DNA of 64,000 nt. It comes from Hydrogenophaga crocea (GTDB lineage Bacteria; Pseudomonadota; Gammaproteobacteria; Burkholderiales; Burkholderiaceae_C). Position numbers and translations under genes: made by a program. Below are positions 26,507 through 36,887 of this stretch, piece after piece. The DNA lies in assembly GCF_011388215.1 (NCBI RefSeq), contig NZ_CP049989.1, positions 4,134,001 through 4,198,000 on the forward strand, written 5' to 3'. The notes under the pieces are model-generated. The model searched no databases. It was given only the letters and a program-made list of their open reading frames with translations, and was not told the DNA's origin. Positions within the stretch are counted from its first letter, which is position 1, and every line of letters starts with the position of its first letter.

Positions 26507-27727
26507 ATGTCCGATCCCGACCGCTCCTCCGCGCCCGGCCCGCGCCGCCCCTGGCTGCGCGGCCTGTTCTGGCTGGTGCTGCTGGCGGCCGTGGGCTCGG
26601 CGGCGTGGTGGTTCCTGCTGCGCCCGCCGCCGCAGCCGCCGGCCACGCCCAGCGCCTGGCGCGGGCCCGTGGCTGTGCGCGTGGAGGCCGCGCGCACCGA
26701 AGACTTCACCGTGCAGGCGCGCGCCGTGGGCACGGTGGCGCCCTACAACACCGTGACCGTGCGCAGCCGCGTCGACGGCCAGCTCGCGCGCGTGCTGGTG
26801 CGCGAAGGCGAGCGCGTGCAGCGCGGCCAGCTGCTGGCCGAGATCGACCCCGAGCCGCTGCGCGTGGCGCTCTCGCAGGCCCAGGGCCAGCAGCAGCAGA
26901 ACCTGGCCCAGTTGCGCAACGCCGAGAGCGAGCTCGCGCGCTACCAGGGCCTGTTCCAGCGCGACGCCATCGCGCGCCAGCAGCTCGACCGCCAGGCCGC
27001 GCTGGTGCAGCAGCTGCGCGGCACCCTGCAGGCCGACCAGGCGCAGGTGGACAACGCGAAGCTGCAGCTCTCGTACACGCGCATCACCGCGCCGATCGCG
27101 GGGCGTGTGGGCCTGCGCCGCGTGGACGCGGGCAACCTGATCTCGGCCAACGACGCCAACGGCCTGTTCACCATCACCCAGACCCAGCCCGTGGCGGTGC
27201 TGTTCAGCGTGCCCGAGCCCCAGGTGCCCGAGGTGCGCGCCGCACACGCCGCCACCGGCCAGGCCGCGCCGCGCGTGGAGGCCTGGGACCGCGAGAACCG
27301 CAGCCGCCTGGCCACGGGCCGGCTCGACACGCTGGACAACCAGATCGACGCCGCCACCGCCACGCTGCGCCTGAAGGCGCGCTTCGAGAACGCCGACGAC
27401 GCGCTGTTCCCCAACCAGTTCGTCAACGTGCGCCTGTCGCTGCGCCAGTTGCCCGGCACGGTCACCGTGCCCACCGACGCGGTGCAGCACGGCTCGCGCG
27501 GCAGCTACGTGTACGTGATCGCCGAGGGCAAGGCGCGCGTGCGCGAGCTGCAGCTCGGCCCCGCCAGCGGCGGCCGCACCGTGGTGCTCAAGGGCCTGGC
27601 CGCGGGCGAGCCCGTGGTGCTCGAAGGCCTGGACCGGCTCGAAGACGGCCGCGCGGTGAACGTGGTGAAGGCCACCGAGCTGCCCGCGGGCTCGCCGCTC
27701 GCGCCCGACGCCGCAACGCCGCGCTGA
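26507..27727 (+). CDS. mdtA: RND efflux periplasmic adaptor, MdtA-like
   Basis: Membrane fusion protein of 406 residues. An N-terminal anchor helix ([19 protein letters not shown], about 17-35) replaces a lipobox. Lipoyl halves are seen at [20 protein letters not shown] and [20 protein letters not shown], with a coiled-coil hairpin between them. [21 protein letters not shown] and [11 protein letters not shown] are strongly MdtA-like. It heads an operon with two different pump proteins, the mark of MdtABC systems. The ATG chosen starts [11 protein letters not shown]. Earlier in-frame sequence lacks codon-usage support. Confidence 0.93.
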   Translation: MSDPDRSSAPGPRRPWLRGLFWLVLLAAVGSAAWWFLLRPPPQPPATPSAWRGPVAVRVEAARTEDFTVQARAVGTVAPYNTVTVRSRVDGQLARVLVREGERVQRGQLLAEIDPEPLRVALSQAQGQQQQNLAQLRNAESELARYQGLFQRDAIARQQLDRQAALVQQLRGTLQADQAQVDNAKLQLSYTRITAPIAGRVGLRRVDAGNLISANDANGLFTITQTQPVAVLFSVPEPQVPEVRAAHAATGQAAPRVEAWDRENRSRLATGRLDTLDNQIDAATATLRLKARFENADDALFPNQFVNVRLSLRQLPGTVTVPTDAVQHGSRGSYVYVIAEGKARVRELQLGPASGGRTVVLKGLAAGEPVVLEGLDRLEDGRAVNVVKATELPAGSPLAPDAATPR

Positions 27728-27740
27728 GCGGGTGCTGCCC

Positions 27741-30700
27741 ATGGCCGCCGCCGCCCCGATCTCGCTCTCGCGCCCCTTCATCCTGCGGCCGGTGGCGACC
27801 TCGCTGCTGATGCTCGCGGTGCTGATCGCGGGCCTGCTCGCCTGGCGCCAGCTGCCTGTGTCGGCGCTGCCGCAGGTGGACTACCCGGTGATCCAGGTGT
27901 TCACCTTCCAGCCCGGCGCCAGCCCCGACGTGACCGCGCGCACCGTCACCGCGCCGCTGGAGCGCCGGCTGGGCCAGATCCCCGGCCTGGCGCAGATGTC
28001 GTCCACCAGCTCGGGCGGGGCCTCGGTGATCACGCTGCGCTTCGCGCTCGAGGTCGACCTCGGCGTGGCCGAGCAGGACGTGCAGGCCGCGCTGCAAAGC
28101 GCCAACAGCCTGCTGCCCAACGACCTGCCCGCGCCGCCGATCTACCGCAAGGTCAACCCGGCCGACGTGCCCATCCTCACGCTGGCCATCAGCTCCGAAG
28201 GCCTGCCGCTGCCGCGCGTGGTCGACCTGGTGGACACGCGCATGGCGGGCCAGATCTCGCGCCTGCCCGGCGTGGGCCTGGTGAGCCTGGCGGGCGGCCA
28301 GCGCCCCGCCATCCGCGTGCAGGCCAACGGCCGCGCGCTCGCGGCCAACGGGCTTACGCTCGAAGAGCTGCGCACGGCCATCGCCGCGGCCAACAACAAC
28401 CAGCCCAAGGGCAGCTTCGACGGCGAACTGCGCAGCACCCTGCTCGACGCCAATGACCAGCTGCGCACCGTGGGCGAGTACCGCCGCCTGATCGTGGCCT
28501 GGCGCGACGGCGCGCCGCTGCGCCTGGGCGACGTGGCGCGCGTGGAGGAGGGCGCCGAAGACCGCTTCCTCGCGGCCTGGGCCGGCATGGCCTGCGCCGA
28601 GGGCCAGACCGGCGGCTGCGGCCTCGCGCCCGCGGTGCTGCTCAACATCCAGCGCCAGCCCGGCGCCAACGTGATCGCGGTGGCCAACCAGGTGCGCGCG
28701 CTGCTGCCGCAGCTCACCGCCACGCTGCCGGCCAACGTGAAGGTGCAGGTGGTGTCCGACCGCACCGAGAGCATCCGCGCTTCGGTGCGCGACGTGCAGA
28801 AAGAGCTGCTGTTCGCCATCGCGCTGGTGGTGGCCGTGACCTTCGTCTTCCTGCGCACGCTGCCCGCCACCCTCATTCCCAGCGTGGCGGTGCCGCTGTC
28901 GCTGGTGGGCACCTTCGCGGCCATGCTGATGCTGGGCTACTCGCTCAACAACCTCTCGCTCATGGCGCTCACCATCGCCACCGGCTTCGTGGTCGACGAC
29001 GCCATCGTGATGCTGGAGAACATCGCGCGCCACCGCGAAGAGGGCGCAGGCCCGCTCGAGGCCGCGCTCAAGGGCGCGAGCGAGATCGGCTTCACCCTGG
29101 TCTCGCTCACGGTGTCGCTGGTGGCGGTGCTGATCCCGCTGCTGTTCATGGCCGACGTGGTGGGCCGGCTGTTCCACGAGTTCGCGGTCACGCTCGCGGT
29201 GGCCATCGGCATCTCGCTGCTGGTCTCGCTCACGCTCACGCCCATGATGGCCGCGCGTATGCTCACCGCAGCGCCCGCGCACGCCGAGGGCCGGCGCGAC
29301 TGGCTGAGCGGCGTGATCGACCGCTACGACCAGGCCCTGGGCTGGGTGCTGCAGCGCCAGCCGCTCGCGCTGCTCGCCATGGCGGCCACGCTGGTGCTCA
29401 CGGCGCTGCTCTACCTGGTCGTGCCCAAGGGCTTCTTCCCGGTGCAGGACGCGGGCGCGATCCAGGTCGTCACCGAAGCGCCGCAGAGCGTGTCGTTTGC
29501 CGCCATGGCCGAGCGCCAGCAGGCGCTCGCGCGCGCCCTGCTCGACGAAGCGCCGGTGCAGAGCGTGGCGTCCTACATCGGCGTGGACGGCAGCAACGCC
29601 ACACTCAACAGCGGCCGCATGCTGATCACGCTCGCGCCGCACGCGCAGCGCTCGGTCTCGGCGGGCGAACTCATCGAGCGGCTGCGCGAGCGCGCGCGCG
29701 GCGTGCAGGGCATCAGCGCCTGGTTCCAGCCGGTGCAGGAGCTGGGCCTGGAAGACCGCATCAGCCGCACCCAGTACCAGTTCACGCTCAGCTCGCCCGA
29801 CAGCGCGCTGCTGGCCGAGTGGACCGGGCGCCTGCTGGCCGCGCTGGCCGAGCGCCCCGAGCTCGCCGACGTGGCGAGCAACCTGCAGCAGGAAGGCCTG
29901 CAGGCCTACCTCGAGATCGACCGCGACGCCGCCGCGCGCCTGGGCCTGCGCATGGGCGACATCGCCTCGGCGCTGCAGAGCGCCTTCGGCCAGCGCCAGG
30001 TGAGCACGCTGTTCACGCACGCCAGCCAGTACCGCGTGGTGCTCGAGAGCGACGACGCCGCGCGCGGCGGCCTGGCCGCGCTCGAAGGCGTGTACGTGCG
30101 GCCCGCCGCGGGCGGCGCCGACGCGCGGCCCGTGCCGCTGTCGGCCGTGGCGCGCGCGGTGGAAAAGCGCGCGCCGCTGGCCATCGACCACCAGGGCCAG
30201 TTCCCCGCGGTCACGCTGTCGTTCAACCTCGCGCCCGGTCATTCGCTGGGCGAGGCTGTGGCTGCGATCGAAACCGTGCAGCGCCAGATCGCGCTGCCGC
30301 TGGCGGTGGAGCTGCGCTTCCAGGGCGCGGCCGAGGGCTTTCGCAGCTCGCTGGCCAACACGCTGTGGCTGATCCTGGCCGCGGTGGTGGTGATGTACCT
30401 GGTGCTGGGCATGCTCTACGAAAGCGCCATCCACCCGCTCACCATCCTGTCCACGCTGCCCTCGGCCACGGTGGGGGCGCTGGCCGCGCTGCTGCTCGCG
30501 GGCCGCCCGCTCGACCTGATCGCGGTGATCGGCATCGTGCTGCTGATCGGCCTGGTGAAGAAGAACGGCATCATGATGGTCGACTTCGCGCTCGACGCGC
30601 AGCGCCGCCTGGGCCTGTCGCCGCGCGAGGCCATCCACCGCGCCGCGCTGCTGCGCTTTCGCCCCATCCTCATGACCACGCTGGCCGCGCTGTTCGGCGC

Positions 30701-30872
30701 GGTGCCGCTGATGCTGGCCAGCGGCTCGGGCGCCGAGCTGCGCCAGCCGCTGGGCATCGTGATGGTGGGCGGGCTGATCGTGAGCCAGGTGCTCACGCTG
30801 TTCACCACGCCGGTGGTGTACCTGGCGTTCGACCGCCTTGCGCGCCGCCGCGCGGCCGCCCCCGCCGCCTGA
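27741..30872 (+). CDS. mdtB: RND efflux pump subunit, MdtB-like
   Basis: One of two pump subunits that assemble as a mixed trimer in MdtABC systems. The product has 1043 residues from the ATG chosen; a GTG nine bases upstream is possible. It opens [20 protein letters not shown], like MdtB. Proton-relay residues are in [19 protein letters not shown] (two Asp) and [19 protein letters not shown] (Lys). Other landmarks are [19 protein letters not shown] and [18 protein letters not shown]. The start is 14 bases after the mdtA stop codon. Typical substrates of the family are bile-salt-like compounds and novobiocin, but that is family knowledge only. Confidence 0.94.
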   Translation: MAAAAPISLSRPFILRPVATSLLMLAVLIAGLLAWRQLPVSALPQVDYPVIQVFTFQPGASPDVTARTVTAPLERRLGQIPGLAQMSSTSSGGASVITLRFALEVDLGVAEQDVQAALQSANSLLPNDLPAPPIYRKVNPADVPILTLAISSEGLPLPRVVDLVDTRMAGQISRLPGVGLVSLAGGQRPAIRVQANGRALAANGLTLEELRTAIAAANNNQPKGSFDGELRSTLLDANDQLRTVGEYRRLIVAWRDGAPLRLGDVARVEEGAEDRFLAAWAGMACAEGQTGGCGLAPAVLLNIQRQPGANVIAVANQVRALLPQLTATLPANVKVQVVSDRTESIRASVRDVQKELLFAIALVVAVTFVFLRTLPATLIPSVAVPLSLVGTFAAMLMLGYSLNNLSLMALTIATGFVVDDAIVMLENIARHREEGAGPLEAALKGASEIGFTLVSLTVSLVAVLIPLLFMADVVGRLFHEFAVTLAVAIGISLLVSLTLTPMMAARMLTAAPAHAEGRRDWLSGVIDRYDQALGWVLQRQPLALLAMAATLVLTALLYLVVPKGFFPVQDAGAIQVVTEAPQSVSFAAMAERQQALARALLDEAPVQSVASYIGVDGSNATLNSGRMLITLAPHAQRSVSAGELIERLRERARGVQGISAWFQPVQELGLEDRISRTQYQFTLSSPDSALLAEWTGRLLAALAERPELADVASNLQQEGLQAYLEIDRDAAARLGLRMGDIASALQSAFGQRQVSTLFTHASQYRVVLESDDAARGGLAALEGVYVRPAAGGADARPVPLSAVARAVEKRAPLAIDHQGQFPAVTLSFNLAPGHSLGEAVAAIETVQRQIALPLAVELRFQGAAEGFRSSLANTLWLILAAVVVMYLVLGMLYESAIHPLTILSTLPSATVGALAALLLAGRPLDLIAVIGIVLLIGLVKKNGIMMVDFALDAQRRLGLSPREAIHRAALLRFRPILMTTLAALFGAVPLMLASGSGAELRQPLGIVMVGGLIVSQVLTLFTTPVVYLAFDRLARRRAAAPAA

Positions 30873-30888
30873 ACCCCGCGCCGCCGCC

Positions 30889-33800
30889 ATGCACGCCCTG
30901 GCCCGCTTCTTCATCCGCCGCCCCGTGGGCAGCGTCATGCTGGCCATCGCCATCGTGCTCGCGGGCCTGCTGGCGCTGCGGCTGCTGCCGGTGTCGCCGC
31001 TGCCGCGCGTGGACTTCCCCGTGATCCAGGTGCGCGCCAGCCTGCCCGGCGCCAGCCCCGAGAGCATGGCCGCCACCGTGGCCGCGCCGCTGGAGCGCGC
31101 GCTCGGCGCCATCGCGGGCGTCACCAGCATCCGCTCCAACAGCAACCAGGGCAGCACCAACATCACGCTGCAGTTTGACCTCGCGCGCGACATCGACGAC
31201 GCCGCGCGCGAAGTGCAGGCCGCCATCAACGCCTCGCGCGGCCAGCTGCCCTCGGGCATGCCGGGCAACCCGACTTTCGTCAAGGTCAACCCCTCGCAGG
31301 CGCCCATCATGGCGCTCGCGCTCTCCTCGCCGCGGCTGCCCTCGTCGGCGCTGTACGACAACGCGTCCACCGTGCTGGCGCAGAAGATCGCGCAGATCGT
31401 GGGCGTGGGCGAGGTCACGGTGGACGGCTCCTCGCTGCCCGCGGTGCGCGTGCAGGTCAAGCCCGAGGCGCTCGCGCACCGCGGCATGGCGCTCGACGAC
31501 GTGCGTCGCGCTATCGCCGACGCCAACGCCTGGCGGCCCTTCGGCCAGGTGGAGGCGAACGATCGGCGCTGGCAGATCGCGCTGCCCGCGCCGCTGCGCA
31601 GCGCGGCCGATTTTTCGCAGCTCGTGGTGCGCAACGAGGGCGGCGCGCTGGTGCGCCTGGCCGACGTGGCCGAGGTCAGCGACTCGGTGGAGAACCGCTA
31701 CACCGCGGGCTACCACAACGACCGGCCCGCGGTGGTGCTGCTGGTGAGCCGGCGGCCCGGCGCCAACATCGTGCAGACCATCGACGCCATCCACGAGCAG
31801 CTGCCGCAGCTGCGCGCGCTGCTGCCGGCCGACACCGAGCTGCGCGTGGTGATGGACCGCTCGCCCGGCATCCGCGCCACGCTGCGCGAAGCGCGCTTCG
31901 CCCTCATGCTCTCGTGCGTGCTGGTGATGGCCGTGGTCTGGGCCTTCCTGGCCAACCTGCGCACCGCGCTGATCCCCGCGCTCGCGCTGCCGGTGTCGCT
32001 GGTGGGCGCGCTCGCGGTCATGTGGTGGCAGGGCTTCTCGCTCAACAACCTGTCGGTGATGGCGCTGATCGTGGCCGCGGGCCTGGTGGTGGACGACGCC
32101 ATCGTGGTGCTCGAGAACATCCAGCGCCACCTCGAACGCGCGCGCGCCGCGCTGGCCGCCACGGGCCGGCGCGAGATCGGCCGGCGCACGGTGTGGCGCG
32201 CCGCGCTCGCCGGCGCGGGGGAGGTCGGCTTCACGCTGCTGGCCATGAACCTCGCGCTGATCGTGGTGTTCATCTCCACGCTGTTCATGGGCGGCGTGGT
32301 CGAGCGCCTGTTCCGCGAGTTCGCCATCACGCTGGTGGCGGCCATGCTGATCTCGCTGGCGGTGTCGGTCACGCTCACGCCCGCGCTGTGCGCGCACGGC
32401 CTGCCCGCGGGCGGCGCGCCGCGCCCGCCTGGGCCGCTGGCGCGCTTCTTCGCCACGCTGCTGGCCGACGTGCAATCGGGCTACGCGCGCAGCCTGGGCT
32501 TCGCGCTGCGCCACCCCTGGCTCACGCTGCTGCTGCTCGGCGCCACGGTGGCGCTCAATGTGTGGCTCTACGTGGCCATTCCCAAGGGCATGCTGCCGCA
32601 GCAGGACACCGGACAGCTCAGCGGCTTCGTGCGCGGCGACGACGGCTTCTCCTTCCAGGGCATGCAGCCCAAGGTCGAGGCCTACCGCCGCCTGCTCGTG
32701 GCCGACCCCGCGGTGGCCGACGTGACCGGCGTGAGCGGTGGGCGCACCGGCACCAGCAACTCGTGGTTCCGCATCCGCCTGAAGCCGCTGGCCGAGCGGC
32801 GCGAGAGCGCGTCGGCCGTGGTGGCCCGGCTGCGCGCGAGCGCGCCCAGGATCGCGGGCGGGGTGCTGTTCGTCTCGGTCGACCAGGACATCCGCCTGGC
32901 CAGCGGCGGCGGCGACAACGAGTACCTGTTCGTGATGCGCTCCGACTCGCTGCAGGACCTGCGCCGCTGGACCCGCCCCGTGGGCGAGGCCCTGCGCGCG
33001 CTGCCTGAGCTCGCCGACGTGGACTTCGGCGCCGGTGAAGACGCGCAGCAGGTGACGCTGCAGGTCGACCGCGAGGCCGCGCGCCGCCTCGGCGTGGACA
33101 TGAACACCGTGACCACCGCGCTCAACAACGCCTTCTCGCAGCGCCAGGTGGCCACGCTCTACGACCCGCTCAACCAGTACCGCGTGGTGATGGAGGCCGA
33201 CCCGCGCGGCCACAGCGAGCCGAGCGCGCTCGAGACGGTGGACATCCTCAACGCCGCGGGCCAGCGCGTGCCGCTGAGCGCCATCGCCACCTGGCGCTAC
33301 GGCCTCACGCGCGACCGCGTGCAGCACGACGCGCAGTTCGCGTCCGCCGGCATCAGCTACGGCCTCGCGCCCGGCGTGAGCCTGCAGCAGGCGCAGCAGG
33401 CGATCGAGCGTGCCGTCAATGGCCTGGTCATGCCCACCAGCATTTCCACCGGCGAGCGCGCGAGCGACCCCAACAGCCTGCAGGCCACGCTCAAGCGCCA
33501 GCCCTGGCTGATCCTGGCGGTGCTGGTCACCGTGTACCTGGTGCTGGGCATGCTCTACGAAAGCCTGCTGCACCCGCTCACCATCCTGTCCACGCTGCCC
33601 TCGGCCGGCGTGGGCGCGCTGCTGGCGCTGCGCGTGTCCGACACCGAGTTCAGCCTGATCGCGCTGCTCGGCCTGTTCCTGCTGCTGGGCGTGGTGATGA
33701 AGAACGCCATCCTGATGATCGACTTCGCGCTCGCCGCGCAGCGCGAGCGCGCGCTCGCGCCGCGCGAGGCCATCCACGACGCCGCGCTGCGCCGCCTGCG

Positions 33801-34032
33801 CCCCATCCTCATGACCAATCTGGCGGCGCTGCTCGGCGCGGTGCCGCTGGTGCTGGGTCTGGGCGAAGGCTCCGAATTGCGCCGCCCGCTGGGCATCGCC
33901 ATCATCGGCGGCCTCGCGGTGAGCCAGCTGCTCACGCTCTACACCACGCCCGTGGTCTACCTGATGCTCGAACGCCTGCGCCAGCGCGTGTGGCGCGCGC
34001 CGTCGGACACCGCCGTTGCCCGCCATGCCTGA
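30889..34032 (+). CDS. mdtC: RND efflux pump subunit, MdtC-like
   Basis: Second pump subunit of the MdtABC system, 1047 residues. It opens MHALARFFIRRPVGSVMLAI. Proton-relay residues are in AAGLVVDDAIVVLENIQRHLE (two Asp) and GVVMKNAILMIDFALAAQ (Lys). LPQQDTGQLSGFVRGDDGFSF and NSWFRIRLKPLAER are MdtC-like. It retains the same relay residues as the MdtB copy, so neither subunit looks inactive. The ATG lies 16 bases after the mdtB stop codon. The end overlaps the start of the outer-membrane factor gene by eight bases. Confidence 0.94.
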   Translation: MHALARFFIRRPVGSVMLAIAIVLAGLLALRLLPVSPLPRVDFPVIQVRASLPGASPESMAATVAAPLERALGAIAGVTSIRSNSNQGSTNITLQFDLARDIDDAAREVQAAINASRGQLPSGMPGNPTFVKVNPSQAPIMALALSSPRLPSSALYDNASTVLAQKIAQIVGVGEVTVDGSSLPAVRVQVKPEALAHRGMALDDVRRAIADANAWRPFGQVEANDRRWQIALPAPLRSAADFSQLVVRNEGGALVRLADVAEVSDSVENRYTAGYHNDRPAVVLLVSRRPGANIVQTIDAIHEQLPQLRALLPADTELRVVMDRSPGIRATLREARFALMLSCVLVMAVVWAFLANLRTALIPALALPVSLVGALAVMWWQGFSLNNLSVMALIVAAGLVVDDAIVVLENIQRHLERARAALAATGRREIGRRTVWRAALAGAGEVGFTLLAMNLALIVVFISTLFMGGVVERLFREFAITLVAAMLISLAVSVTLTPALCAHGLPAGGAPRPPGPLARFFATLLADVQSGYARSLGFALRHPWLTLLLLGATVALNVWLYVAIPKGMLPQQDTGQLSGFVRGDDGFSFQGMQPKVEAYRRLLVADPAVADVTGVSGGRTGTSNSWFRIRLKPLAERRESASAVVARLRASAPRIAGGVLFVSVDQDIRLASGGGDNEYLFVMRSDSLQDLRRWTRPVGEALRALPELADVDFGAGEDAQQVTLQVDREAARRLGVDMNTVTTALNNAFSQRQVATLYDPLNQYRVVMEADPRGHSEPSALETVDILNAAGQRVPLSAIATWRYGLTRDRVQHDAQFASAGISYGLAPGVSLQQAQQAIERAVNGLVMPTSISTGERASDPNSLQATLKRQPWLILAVLVTVYLVLGMLYESLLHPLTILSTLPSAGVGALLALRVSDTEFSLIALLGLFLLLGVVMKNAILMIDFALAAQRERALAPREAIHDAALRRLRPILMTNLAALLGAVPLVLGLGEGSELRRPLGIAIIGGLAVSQLLTLYTTPVVYLMLERLRQRVWRAPSDTAVARHA

Positions 34033-35494
34033 CCTGTCTCCCATGCCCCCGCTGCGACGCGCGTTGCCGCTGGCCCTGCTCCTGGCCCTGCTCCTGGCAC
34101 TTGCGGCCTGCGCGAGCGCTCCCGGCGCGCACCGCGCGCCCGATGCCGCGCTGCCCGCGGCCTTCCAGCATGCCGCGCCCGCGGCCGCCGCGGCCGCTGA
34201 GGCCAGTGCGGCCGCGGAGGCCCCCATCGACCCCGCGTGGTGGCTGGCGTATGGCGACCCCGAGCTCGACCGCCTGCTGCGCCGCGTGGCCGAGGCCAAC
34301 CCCGAGCTTGCGCAGGCCGAGGCGCGCTACCGCCAGGCGCTCGCGCAGGTGGACGCGGCGCGCGCGCTGGCCTGGCCGCAGCTCGGCGCGGGGGCGGCGG
34401 CCACGCGCAGCGGCAGCAGCGGCGGCGCGGCCTCGGGCCTCAACAGCGCGGGCGGCACGCGCAGCCTCTACAGCGCCGGGCTCGACCTCTCGTGGACGCC
34501 CGACCTCTGGGGCCGCGTGGCGCTGCAGCGCCAGGCCGCCAGCGCGAGCGCCGACGCGCAGGCCGCGCTGGTCGATGCCGCGCGGCTCGCGCTGCAGCTC
34601 GCGGCCGCGCAGGGCTATGTGCGCCTGCGCGCGCTCGACGCGCAGGCCGCGCTGTTCGCGCAGGCCGACCAGGCCTTCGCGCGCTCGCTGCAGATCACCC
34701 AGCTGCAGTACGAGGCCGGCCTGGTCGCGCGCGCCGACGTGATCCAGGCCGAGACGCAACTGCAGTCGCTGCGCACGCAGGTGTTCACGCTGCAGCGCCA
34801 GCGCGCGCTCGAAGCCAACGCGCTCGCGCTGCTCGCGGGCAGCACGCCGGCCGATTTCCCCGTGGCCGTGCGCGACGCCGCTGGGTCGGCCTTGCCCGCG
34901 GTGCCGCCCGCGCCCGCCGCCGTGCCCGCCGAGCTGCTGCGCCGCCGGCCCGACCTCGCCGCGGCCGACCGCCTGCTGGCCGCGGCCCACGCGCGCGTGG
35001 GCCTCGCGCAGCGCGCCTGGCTGCCCGATCTCACGCTCTCGGCCAGCGGCAGCCTGCAGGCCGGCAGCCTCGCGCGGCTGGTCGACGCGCCCGCGCGCGT
35101 GTGGTCGCTGGGCCCGCAGCTCGCGGCCACGCTGTTCGACGGCGGCGCCCGCCGCGCCAACGAGGCCTTCAGCACCGCGGCCTACGACGAACAGGCCGCG
35201 GCCTGGCGCGCGGGCGTGCTCGCGGCGGTGCGCGAAACCGAAGACGCGCTGGCGCAGCTGGCCAGCCTCACCGCGCAGGACCGCCAGCAGCAGCGCCTGG
35301 TGGAACTCGCGAACCAGAACGAGCGCGTGGTGATCGACCGCTACGAAGCCGGCGAGATCGGCTTTCTCGAAGTGGCCACCGCCCAGAACACCGCGCTCGC
35401 GGCGCGCCGCGCGGCGCTCGACGTGCAGGCCCAGCGGTTGGCGGCAAGCATGGCGCTCGTCGGCGCGCTGGGCGGGGGATGGACACGACCATGA
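34025..35494 (+). CDS. Outer-membrane efflux lipoprotein, NodT family (MdtABC partner)
   Basis: TolC-like channel of 489 residues with a lipobox ending LALAAC (Cys at 29). It has a low-complexity Ala-rich linker (about 48-68) before the first repeat domain (DPAWWLAYGDPELDRLLRRV). The second half shows PAELLRRRPDLAAADRLLAAA, AWLPDLTLSASGSLQAG and FDGGARRANEA. It overlaps mdtC by eight bases. An internal ATG (34043) is an alternative start that would still leave a good lipobox. E. coli mdtABC uses TolC encoded elsewhere; here the operon carries its own channel. Confidence 0.93.
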   Translation: MPDLSPMPPLRRALPLALLLALLLALAACASAPGAHRAPDAALPAAFQHAAPAAAAAAEASAAAEAPIDPAWWLAYGDPELDRLLRRVAEANPELAQAEARYRQALAQVDAARALAWPQLGAGAAATRSGSSGGAASGLNSAGGTRSLYSAGLDLSWTPDLWGRVALQRQAASASADAQAALVDAARLALQLAAAQGYVRLRALDAQAALFAQADQAFARSLQITQLQYEAGLVARADVIQAETQLQSLRTQVFTLQRQRALEANALALLAGSTPADFPVAVRDAAGSALPAVPPAPAAVPAELLRRRPDLAAADRLLAAAHARVGLAQRAWLPDLTLSASGSLQAGSLARLVDAPARVWSLGPQLAATLFDGGARRANEAFSTAAYDEQAAAWRAGVLAAVRETEDALAQLASLTAQDRQQQRLVELANQNERVVIDRYEAGEIGFLEVATAQNTALAARRAALDVQAQRLAASMALVGALGGGWTRP

Positions 35495-36186
35495 ACGACG
35501 ACCGGCTGCTGATCGACACCCAGGGCGGCGTGATGACCCTCACCCTCCACCGCCCCGACAAGCTCAACGCCATCGACAACGGGCTCGCGCGCGCGCTGCT
35601 CGCGGCCATCGCCGTGGCCGAGGCCGATCCCGCGGTGCGGGTGCTGCTGCTGCGCGGCGCGGGCCGCGCGTTCTGCGCCGGGCGCGACGTGAGCGCACCG
35701 CCCACCGAGGACGACCTGGTGCTGGTGCAGGCCGTGTCGCAGGCGCTCGTGGCGCTGCCCAAGCCCGTGGTGGCCGCGGTGCACGGCTGGACCGTGGGCG
35801 CCGGGCTCGAGTGGATGCTCAACGCCGACATCGTGGTGGCGGCCGAGGGCACGCGTTTCAAGCTGCCCGAGGCCTCGCTGGGCGTGTTCGTCACCGGCGG
35901 CCTCAGCGCCACGCTGCCGGCCTACGCGGGCGTGGCGCGCGCCAAGGGCCTGATGCTGCTCGGCGAGCCCTTCAGCGCTGCGCAGGCGCAGGCCTGGGGC
36001 CTGGTGTGGCAGGTGGTGCCGGACGAGGCCCTGGCGGCCGAGGCGCAGCGCACCAGCGAGCGCCTGGCACAGCTCGACCCGGCGGTCGCGGGCCGCTTCA
36101 AGCGGGTGCTCAACCAGATCGGTCTGGCATCCTTCGGGCAGGCCATCGAGGCCGAGAACGCGGCGCAGCGTGCGCTGCAGGGCTGA
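35491..36186 (+). CDS. Enoyl-CoA hydratase/isomerase family protein
   Basis: Crotonase-fold protein of 231 residues, shorter than the usual 255-260. It shows LTLHRPDKLNAIDNGLARALL, the oxyanion loop GAGRAFCAGRDVS and the second CoA site GWTVGAGLEWMLNADIVVA. Both Glu positions used for hydration in rat enoyl-CoA hydratase appear present (GLEW and LPEASLG). The gene is joined to the efflux channel gene by an ATGA overlap, an odd partner for RND genes. An in-frame ATG 12 bases upstream could be used instead. The substrate is unknown. Confidence 0.88.
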   Translation: MNDDRLLIDTQGGVMTLTLHRPDKLNAIDNGLARALLAAIAVAEADPAVRVLLLRGAGRAFCAGRDVSAPPTEDDLVLVQAVSQALVALPKPVVAAVHGWTVGAGLEWMLNADIVVAAEGTRFKLPEASLGVFVTGGLSATLPAYAGVARAKGLMLLGEPFSAAQAQAWGLVWQVVPDEALAAEAQRTSERLAQLDPAVAGRFKRVLNQIGLASFGQAIEAENAAQRALQG

Positions 36187-36218
36187 AGCGCCCCGTCCCC
36201 GCGCCCACCGATCCTCCC

Positions 36219-36887
36219 ATGCGCATCCTGCTCGCCGAAGACGAAACCGACCTCGCGACCTGGCTCGTGAAGGCCCTGGCCCAGAACGACTTCCAGGTCG
36301 ACTGGGTCAACGACGGCCGGCTCGTGCGCCGCAGCCTCAAGGCCACGCGCTACGACGCGCTGATCCTCGACCTCGGGCTGCCCGGGCTCGACGGGCACGA
36401 CGTGCTGGCCGACCTGCGCGAGGCCGACCACCGGCTGCCGGTGCTGATCCTCACCGCGCGCGACACGCTCAACGAGCGCGTGGACTGCCTGCACGCGGGC
36501 GCCGACGACTTCCTCGCCAAGCCCTTCGACGTGGCCGAGCTCGAGGCCCGGCTCACCGCGCTGATCCGCCGCTCGCGCGGCCAGGAGCACCCGCGCTTCG
36601 CCTGCGGGCCGCTGGTGTACGACAGCGCGTCCAAGCAATTCCGGCTGCAGCACGAGCCGCTCAACCTCACGCCGCGCGAGCACGCGGTGCTGCGCGCGCT
36701 CATCCAGCACCCCGGCGAGCCGCTGTCCAAGCGCGAGCTGCTCGAGCGCGTGTTCTCCGACGAGCAGGACGTGCACCCCGAGGCGATCGAGGTGCTGATC
36801 CACCGCATCCGCAAGCGGCTCGAAGGCACGCCGGTGCGCGTGACCACACTGCGCGGCCTGGGCTACCTGCTCGAGGCCGTGGCATGA
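36219..36887 (+). CDS. tctD: Response regulator of tricarboxylate transport, TctD-like
   Basis: OmpR-family regulator of 222 residues. The receiver domain has EDE at 7-9, phospho-acceptor Asp51 (LILDLGLPGLDG) and Lys in FLAKPFDV. The winged helix shows LTPREHAVLRALIQHPGEPLSKRELLERVF and ends VRVTTLRGLGYLLEA. It is coupled to the kinase gene by an ATGA overlap and lies directly upstream of tctCBA. TctDE activates tricarboxylate uptake in Salmonella, and Comamonadaceae use similar pairs for other carboxylates. Confidence 0.9.
   Translation: MRILLAEDETDLATWLVKALAQNDFQVDWVNDGRLVRRSLKATRYDALILDLGLPGLDGHDVLADLREADHRLPVLILTARDTLNERVDCLHAGADDFLAKPFDVAELEARLTALIRRSRGQEHPRFACGPLVYDSASKQFRLQHEPLNLTPREHAVLRALIQHPGEPLSKRELLERVFSDEQDVHPEAIEVLIHRIRKRLEGTPVRVTTLRGLGYLLEAVA

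Noticed and set aside
27588..34299. Very long open frames antisense to the MdtA, MdtB and MdtC genes
   Set aside because: High-GC coding sequence creates long stop-free frames on the opposite strand. Their translations are His/Arg/Gly-rich without recognisable domains, while the + strand encodes clear RND proteins.
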